Shown: positions 43,671 to 50,127 of the stretch, in pieces
How positions within the stretch are numbered: position 1 is the first letter of the stretch
Layout: each line of letters begins with the position of its first letter
Origin: Byssothecium circinans
Lineage: Eukaryota > Ascomycota > Dothideomycetes > Pleosporales > Massarinaceae
NCBI GenBank assembly: GCA_010015675.1
Contig: ML976999.1
Span: forward strand, 473,284 to 523,410
Length of the DNA: 50,127 bases
Direction: 5' to 3'
Made by a program: the position numbers and the translations under genes
Notes under the pieces: generated by a model
Seen by the model: the letters and a program-made list of their open reading frames with translations, nothing else
What the model was told of the DNA's origin: nothing
Database searches by the model: none

Positions 43671-46413
43671 ATGTCGTTCACTATGCAGTTTCTGTTCTCT
43701 TTCCTCATATTTTCTGTGTACTTCGACGGGGTCGTGAGTCACTTCTCCGCTGCTCGCGGACGCAAAGCCGCACGACAAATTCGGCCGCGCGATGGCAACA
43801 ACACTGTGGACCAAAATCCATGCGGCGCCATTATTGACGAAGTGAACGCTGGAATTTCTTACTTCCCTGCAATTTCTGCATTTGATTGTCTCACTAGTGT
43901 GCCTTTCCACGCTGGTGTTGCCTATCGCTTCATCAACTACATCAACACCACGATCCAATTCCAAAGCACTCTAGCCTATCTGAAGAACCCCCCCAAAGGC
44001 TACCAGCAAACCCCTACAGACATCCTCGGAGGGCTACAAACAATCAAGGACAACGTCACTGCTGGCTACTACCGGAGTCAATACGACTTTGAAGTGAGCC
44101 TCCAGGCTCTCATTCAATCAGCGCACGATGCGCATCTCTCTCACACATCTGGAATACTGTCGGTCTTCACTTTCCAAGCTCCCTTCGAAATCTCTTCGGT
44201 CTCTCCGGATGGAAAATCGCGACCGAAGATCTATTTGACGGACGATATTAGGGAGAAGCACATAAACGGAGGACCGTCTGCCGTCAGTGCCTTCAATGGC
44301 CAAGAGCCGGTCGAATTTCTGAAGGAGCTGGCGGCACGTAATGCATTCGGTAGCGTAGAAGCTCACGCAGACTGGAACCAACTTTTTACAACACCGACTC
44401 TCGATATGCAAGACGAGTTCAGCCTGTTTTATGGACACTTGACCTTTTATCCAGGCGACGAACTCAACGTTACAATGGAGAACGGAACTACTTACGAATC
44501 TCACTGGCTGGCTAGCTACGACTATCCTTATAAGACTGGACCGCTCACTACAGGAGGTGACTTCTACAACTTCTTCGTCTAAGACCTCCTTCCAGCCTCG
44601 ATCGACATTGATGCAACTACGGAGTTTAACAAAGTGTATGACTATCTCTCCGATGAAATTGAAGATGAGGTCCAAGATCCAGCCATCAATAGCCCGTGGA
44701 TGCCATTCAGCCCAAGCGCATTTCCCGATCCAGACATATCTCAAGCCGACCCGGAAATGACTGGGGAAGGTGTCGTCTCTGCTTACTTTCTGAAAGACGC
44801 CGATACTGCTGTGCTTAGCATTCCAAGCTTCGAGCAATTTGGTCCCGCTGTCGGGAACTTTAGCGAAACGGTTTCATTCTTCCTAGGCAATGCGTCGAAA
44901 AGAAACCTGAAAAGGGCTGTAATCGATCTACAACAGAACACTGGAGGAACCGTGGAACTAGTTCTTAGCACGTTCAAGCGATTCTTCCCCGACCTGGCTC
45001 CTTTCCTCGGAAGCAGACGCAGGAGCCATCGCTTAGCTGATGTGCTTGGAGAGAGCTACACCACGAGGTTCAACAGCTTGAGCAAGACCGGCGTTAGTGA
45101 TTTTGAAACAGTGGCTAATGAATGGGTGGTCTCACCGCGGCTCAACGCAGCTACGGGCAAGAACTTCACTACTTGGAACGAATATTCCAACAGTACTCGA
45201 GAGAAGCAGGATTTGTTTTCTGCAACAGTAAGTCTTACCAAATTGTGACTGAAATTTCCCCGCTTACAGCTAAAAGGAGCTCTATAACCTGTCAAGTGTG
45301 GTGTTTGACCAAGCACTTTTCGACATGTGGATTCCGTGGGGATACACTCAAAGATACCCCAACGTCTCGGCTACTCCGCCAGATACTCTCTCCAACTACG
45401 AACGGACCTTCGCACCAGAAAACATTGTCTTGGTCAGTGCATCAGACTTCATACCCGGTATTAGTTGGCTTACTATTAAACAGTTGACCGATGGCGCATG
45501 TTCTTCGGCATGTTCGTTGCTAGTGGAGATGTTCACTCAAGCGGGTGCGCGTACGATCGCCGTTGGTGGTCAACCTACAAATGGCCCAATGCAAGCCGTC
45601 GGAGGCAATAGAGGAGCTGCAATGTACTCTTCTACCGAGCTTGAGGAAGACATTGGCTTCCTCAGCAGTAAAAACACCACTGTCAAAGCTCTACTTCCGA
45701 GACTCAATGACGAAGATGAGATTGACTCGGGAGTTCAAACCACCTCTTTCAGCGTCAATCTTCGTGACCAAGTTCGACCCAACGACACGATGCCTCTTCA
45801 GTTTCGATATGTTGCTGCCGACTGTCGCATCTTCTACTCCCTCGACAATGTCTACAACATGTCTCGCCTATGGCGCGATGCCGTGGCCGCGACATTCGAT
45901 GATCCTATGCTATGTATAGAAGGATCCAGAGGCTTCAAGAACGACACCAAGGCCGCTCCCGCACCGCCGAGCATCAATCAGGCACCCTTGCGTCTAGGAG
46001 AACCAGATGGCGGCTTTGTGTACACCTACGATGACGATGACGGCTTTCAAGACGCACAGGACAAGAAGAAATCTAAACCGCCGAATTGCGGAAGCGAAAC
46101 ATGCGGACGTACTGACAAGTGCGAAAAAAGTGGATTGTGTCCAGGACAATCTGGAAAACGAAATGACGGTTGGGTTAGCCCAGAACTTTGTTCCCCGAGA
46201 GTTCGCAAGAGCAAATGTACAAACTCTTCTACACATTACTTTTCAGCAGAACCAAAACTACCGACTAAGGAAGAATTGAAACCTAGGCTCAATAAACGGC
46301 AAACTCAAAGCAAACCAGCCCACAAAAAGACACGAACCGCGTCACCTTTCGGGTGGTGTCGACGTATAATCGATGCGACTGATGAGTTCCCGGAGGAATG
46401 TTCCAGCTCGTAA
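43671..46413 (+). pseudogene. Secreted S41-family (CPAF/UstP-like) protease with premature stop
   Basis: ATG at 43671; residues 1-23 form a signal peptide (MQFLFSFLIFSVYFDGVVS core). One in-frame TAA at 44580-44582 (codon 304) breaks an otherwise continuous frame that runs on with DLLPASIDIDATTEF. A 49-nt intron at 45228-45276 leads to ELYNLSSVVFDQALF. The catalytic serine motif DGACSSAC is near residue 592-599, in the part after the stop. The tail is basic and Cys-rich. UstP-type S41 proteases process precursor peptides in some fungal clusters, but no RiPP precursor is seen here. If the stop is real, only a 303-aa inactive N-terminal piece is made. Confidence 0.75.
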
Positions 46414-48047
46414 TCTCTTTTGGATAGTTCCCTCATCGTAGAAATATATAGTATTTGTTATTTTTTACGTGTCCATTTTTCAAAGTTCCACTTGAGTTAT
46501 GTAAAGTAGAAGTCAATCGCTAGCGGAATGCAGTTCACCTACGTCCTCATCTTCACTAATTTCCTGTACCGTAACCAACACCCATCACAGCGATCAAATC
46601 AACCCCCTCCCTCTTCATAATCCCAAAGTCTATCTCCATAAATATCCCACCACACATGGATGACACTATACTTAATAACAACCTTCTCTCCGAAAACCTC
46701 AGCAGCCAGTGCCAATCCATACCATGAAATGCTTGCATAAAGTACGCTTTCCCCTCTCCCAACCTCCATGTTGCCCATCTTCACCTTTGGAATCGTCATG
46801 CATGTTCTCATTCGATAATCCTTCCGGCCGGCATTCCCGTATTGCGATCTCGAAGCACCCGTCAAAGAGGCTACCTGCTTGATTGACTGACTAGGTAGAT
46901 GGAAGGGTTTCAGTGAGTTCGTAGCGTACATAAACGTTAGTTGAGGTAGAGTTGAATGGGGCTATCCGTGGTGAAGGATTTTGTGACACTGAGGTCGGTG
47001 GCAGTACCTTGCATGCTATAACCTCCCCCCCTGCGAAACGAAAGACCCCTGCATCCCGAAAGAAACGAGAGGTACCTCAACTTCGCAGTAACCCCAACCT
47101 GCCCATACTTTACAATTTTCATAAAAAAATAAGCGGCATTATGCTCAGGCCATGCTTTAGCTATGTTGTAGGTCGCATCTAAAAATTACGTAGGGTTTGG
47201 TTGTCTTGTCGCTATATTTGTACTCAGCGTGCTTTAATACTATACATTGTTTCTACCGCCACAACGCCATCCTATCCTATTACTAGCTAAAAACTAAGAC
47301 AATTCATCTAACGTCTATCACTACAGGTCGAGAAACACCCCGCGCCGAGAAATATAAGGGGTACTTAAACTTCAAACAAATTAAATTCCGTTTACACGTT
47401 AATTTCTACCCTAACCCTATATAGATAACATGCTGTAGCTATCTATAAGCATCTAGAACTTCTTTAATCTAAAAATTACGTGCGCATCGCCGCCTTCTCG
47501 CCTGATTTGCTTAGAGCATTCTTTTGTGCCGAAACAATGTCCCCTCGCTACAGCGCTACTATTAAGCTCTTACTATTTATTTTATAAATAAAAGGGCCAT
47601 ATCTAAGCATATAAGTCGTATTACGATAGTAGGAAGTCATCATTAGCCCTATGGCTGCTATCGCGCGCAAATTTATCCAACGTCGCCAACCCGGTCGGTA
47701 CTTTCGGATGGCGAAGTTTCCAATCCTAACTAGTGTGAAGCAACTCGTAATTCGTACATAATCAACCTAGTGTAATTTACGTAACTAACACTCTGTACTG
47801 TACTTAGATCGATCAAGAGCTTAGCCTGCGGCTGTGCGGAGTCATGGCACACGGGCCGACCACAGCCCCGCAGTCATGTGTTTACGAAATCGCCATCGCA
47901 CAACCCTATAGCCGGTGCGGGTCGGCCACCCCCTGCTAGAGGGGGCAAGGTGCGTGTTGTGCCCCATTTAAGCTACGTTGCCCACAACTTCACATGGTGG
48001 CTGTGCTGCGGCTGTGCGTGCAGACGATTAGCACACCTCAGCCCACC
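46414..48047. other. Gene-poor, AT-rich stretch
   Basis: Contains a 110-codon minus-strand frame (46599-46931, listed separately), a 15-nt direct repeat ATCTAAAAATTACGT at 47177 and 47467, and two telomere-type units CCCTAACCCT at 47409-47418. AT-rich, possibly RIP-affected. No other gene supported. Confidence 0.4.
46599..46931 (-). CDS. Hypothetical 110-aa protein, doubtful
   Basis: ATG at 46931. Composition is protein-like in the last third (SISWYGLALAAEVFGEKVV and WWDIYGDRLWDYEE) but no family is recognised, and a one-base shift near the end would extend it. Could be a fragment of a decayed gene. Confidence 0.25.
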   Translation of the reverse strand: MYATNSLKPFHLPSQSIKQVASLTGASRSQYGNAGRKDYRMRTCMTIPKVKMGNMEVGRGESVLYASISWYGLALAAEVFGEKVVIKYSVIHVWWDIYGDRLWDYEEGGG

Positions 48048-50127
48048 ATGCCCGTTCATCTCTTCGTCGACCTCAACTTTTGCTTTACGGCAATAGCTGC
48101 TACTTGCGATGCTCTAAGCACAGGTAAGTTAACGGCACTTGCCAAAGCCATGCTACTGCCTGGACTGATATGCTTAGAAATGACTGAAAAGCACAAACCG
48201 TTATGACGCTATTCACCACTTCACCGCTACCCTTACGCCAGTTGGTTAACATGGCCCATACTTTGACGAATACTTTTGCAGTTATAGCATTCTTCCCCCA
48301 GAATGCAGCTACGAGTCCTGTGGTCAGAGGGAAGAGTAATGACGAAGTGGACGAGAGCAACGACAAACTGAGCCGTAGTGCTGTGCTCAAAGCCTTTTTA
48401 TTGGTCGCTGTTTGCCTGGAAACTGTTATGTATTCTCTGGAGGCTATATTCGCCCGTCACTCTCGAGGATACCATAGGAACTGCCGAAGCCCTTGTTCGT
48501 CAGTACATCCGGATTGGGTGCGGATCCTCAAGCCTAGTATCAAGCTTCTCCCCGTCTTTTGGATGGTAGTGTCCATAGCCAGCAGCGCCTTTCTTTACCA
48601 CAACAAGATTACAAACGCGTTGCCTACTACGGAAACGTGCCCCACGTTATCAATCAATCCTGATGTTGCTGGACGGGGAGTCCGAATTTCTCTATACATC
48701 ACTGGAGCCATGGCTGCAATCACGGCTGTTCTTGGCCATTTACATGGAGAAGTGACTGGCATAAAGGAGATCAGCCAAGCGTTATTTTTTGCTCAGGTAT
48801 ATTACGCCATCAATCTTCTCAAAGGCCTGGGATGGTTCCAAAACAAAAAAAATACGGAGTTGTCAGCGATGGATGCACTTGCAGGCGTCATGGTTCTTGA
48901 CGCCTATACCTCGATTGCCTCTGTCACATTTTCGATGAAAGAGTGTCTAGCAGCACGGCAGTTAATTCGATGGGGCCTATTTTTGCAACTGTTTGCTTTG
49001 GTCATAGTTGCACTGGTTATGGTAAAGCTGCCAACATTTGCTCAAGAGAATACTGATGGTCCCTGCCATTGTCTCCTTGCATTTTGGTGGGAACGCTTTG
49101 ATGCCTGCAATGGACCTTCAGTAAACTTCTGGCTGTACTTTTTTTTAAGATGTCTCGCCTGGATTCACCACTTCTGGCTCAGCAGTTGGCACATGGGCCA
49201 CTACGACGCGGCGGACAAGGCAAATAGGACCGATCCCTATACCGATTACGATACGCTCAACATCGGCAAAGGCGTATACGATTCTATTCCAGCAACGGCT
49301 TTTACGAAGTACTGGGAATGGCTTGCACTATTTATCAGCTCGATTTGCAGTTTGGAGCTGACACTTCGCTCACATGATCTAGCCAGTACGGACGGCTGGG
49401 CAGCTTGGAGCCAGAGCGCACCAATCATTGTGGCCATACTAAGTTGCTTACATTGGAGCTACAACTCGTACTCAATGTTCAAACCCAAAAACATGAAGAG
49501 GAGGCAGGAAGTTCTCGATAATTCTGCGGATTGCTGTTGGGCTCCAACCCTTATTAACTGCAATCTTCCTGGTGTCACCACCAACGTCTCGGACCAATTT
49601 TTGGATATCCTAAAAGGAGCTTGCCGAAGTCATCCATTCCTTAAGCTCCGCTTGCGATTAGCAGATTATACCAGAGTCGAATACGAATGCAGGGCCTGGG
49701 GAGAGATCCGACATTGCTACTCTCAATTCCATTCCTGGAATCGAGACGAGAGGCAAATGCAGTTGATACGAGGCGCAAAGATGGGAGATATACGCCTAAT
49801 AAAAAGTTTACTAGCAGAAAAGAATTTACGGAAAGATTATGAAGATATTGATATTAATACAAGAGGCGAAGCCGAACTTACAGCTCTCATGATTACTGCA
49901 GAACAGGGGTTACAGGAGATCGGACGACTGCTAATTGAGAATGAGGCGGACGTCAACGCAAAGAATAAGAATGGGGAGACGCCGCTATGGTTGGCAGCAG
50001 AGAACGGGCACGAGACGATAGTCAAACTGCTACTCGACACAGGCAAGGTCGACGTCAACTCAAAGGGTCAGCGCGGACGAACACCGCTATGGTTGGCAGC
50101 AGAGAGCGGGTGCGAGGCGATAGTCAA
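48048..50127 (+). CDS. Multi-pass membrane protein with C-terminal ankyrin repeats, cut by the right edge
   Basis: Start ATG at 48048 in context CCCACCATG. Exon 1 48048-48123, a 68-nt intron (GTAAGT...AAAAG) 48124-48191, exon 2 open to the edge; about 670 aa visible. The join gives DALSTAQTVMTLFTTSPL. Eight or nine hydrophobic helices lie at about 110-480 (LLPVFWMVVSIASSAFLY, VRISLYITGAMAAITAVL, LFLQLFALVIVALVMV, FWLYFFLRCLAWIHHFWL and others). Then come IRGAKMGDIRLIKSLLAE, TALMITAEQGLQEIGRLLIE and near-identical ankyrin repeats (GETPLWLAAENGHETIVKLL, GRTPLWLAAESGCEAIVK). The repeat identity implies recent repeat duplication, as seen in fungal recognition proteins. Function unknown; a membrane-tethered receptor is one idea. 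Confidence 0.82.

Noticed and set aside
44118..44837. 239-codon minus frame opposite the S41 protease
   Set aside because: Antisense to a frame with signal peptide and conserved protease sequence; no features of its own.
1..50127. CRISPR array or bacterial operon features
   Set aside because: None seen; introns and gene families are fungal.

Overview
The window looks like nuclear DNA of a filamentous ascomycete (Pezizomycotina). The reasons are short GT-AG introns of 44-134 nt with CTAAC/CTGAC-like branch sites, several HET-domain and NLR-like genes, an Mbp1-type APSES factor, a secreted PL4 pectin lyase, and decayed DNA carrying C-to-T (RIP-like) stop codons. Species cannot be fixed from the sequence. 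All exon structures below were worked out by eye from reading frames and splice signals.

Layout. 1-3.3 kb: a HET-NB-ARC (NLR-like) gene cut by a stop codon and running off the left edge, then a RIP-scarred pogo/Fot1-like transposase relic. 4.0-10.4 kb: ordinary metabolic genes, namely a SET protein with a signal peptide, a ThDP enzyme (4 exons), a methyltransferase-like protein and a membrane-anchored pirin. 11.4-15.9 kb: a run of very small membrane proteins, all on the minus strand. 17.5-18.5 kb: a multi-pass membrane protein. 19.2 kb: a tRNA-Arg(CCU) gene split by 51 nt inside its D-loop. 20.5-21.3 kb: a 2EXR/F-box-like gene.

22.6-27.2 kb has no convincing protein gene. It carries a spaced array of about ten diverged units, most 370-460 bp apart, each holding a minus-strand TATA box followed by a pyrimidine-rich tract and an ACACA/CACG-like end. 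This is the most unusual structure in the window. 27.4-35.6 kb is conserved: a GNAT acetyltransferase, a LYR-motif protein, the Mbp1-like cell-cycle factor (APSES, ankyrin, coiled coil) and a rhamnogalacturonan lyase.

35.7-43.0 kb is a self/non-self recognition block. Two HET genes are divergent, and the second is convergent with a NACHT-like NLR whose stop codon lies 2 nt from the HET stop. 43.7-46.4 kb is a secreted S41-type protease gene with a premature stop. 48.0 kb to the right edge is a multi-pass membrane protein with ankyrin repeats. Three accessory genes carry single in-frame stops. In one of them the stop sits exactly where HET proteins have Trp, which fits RIP-type mutation and could also be an RNA-editing site.
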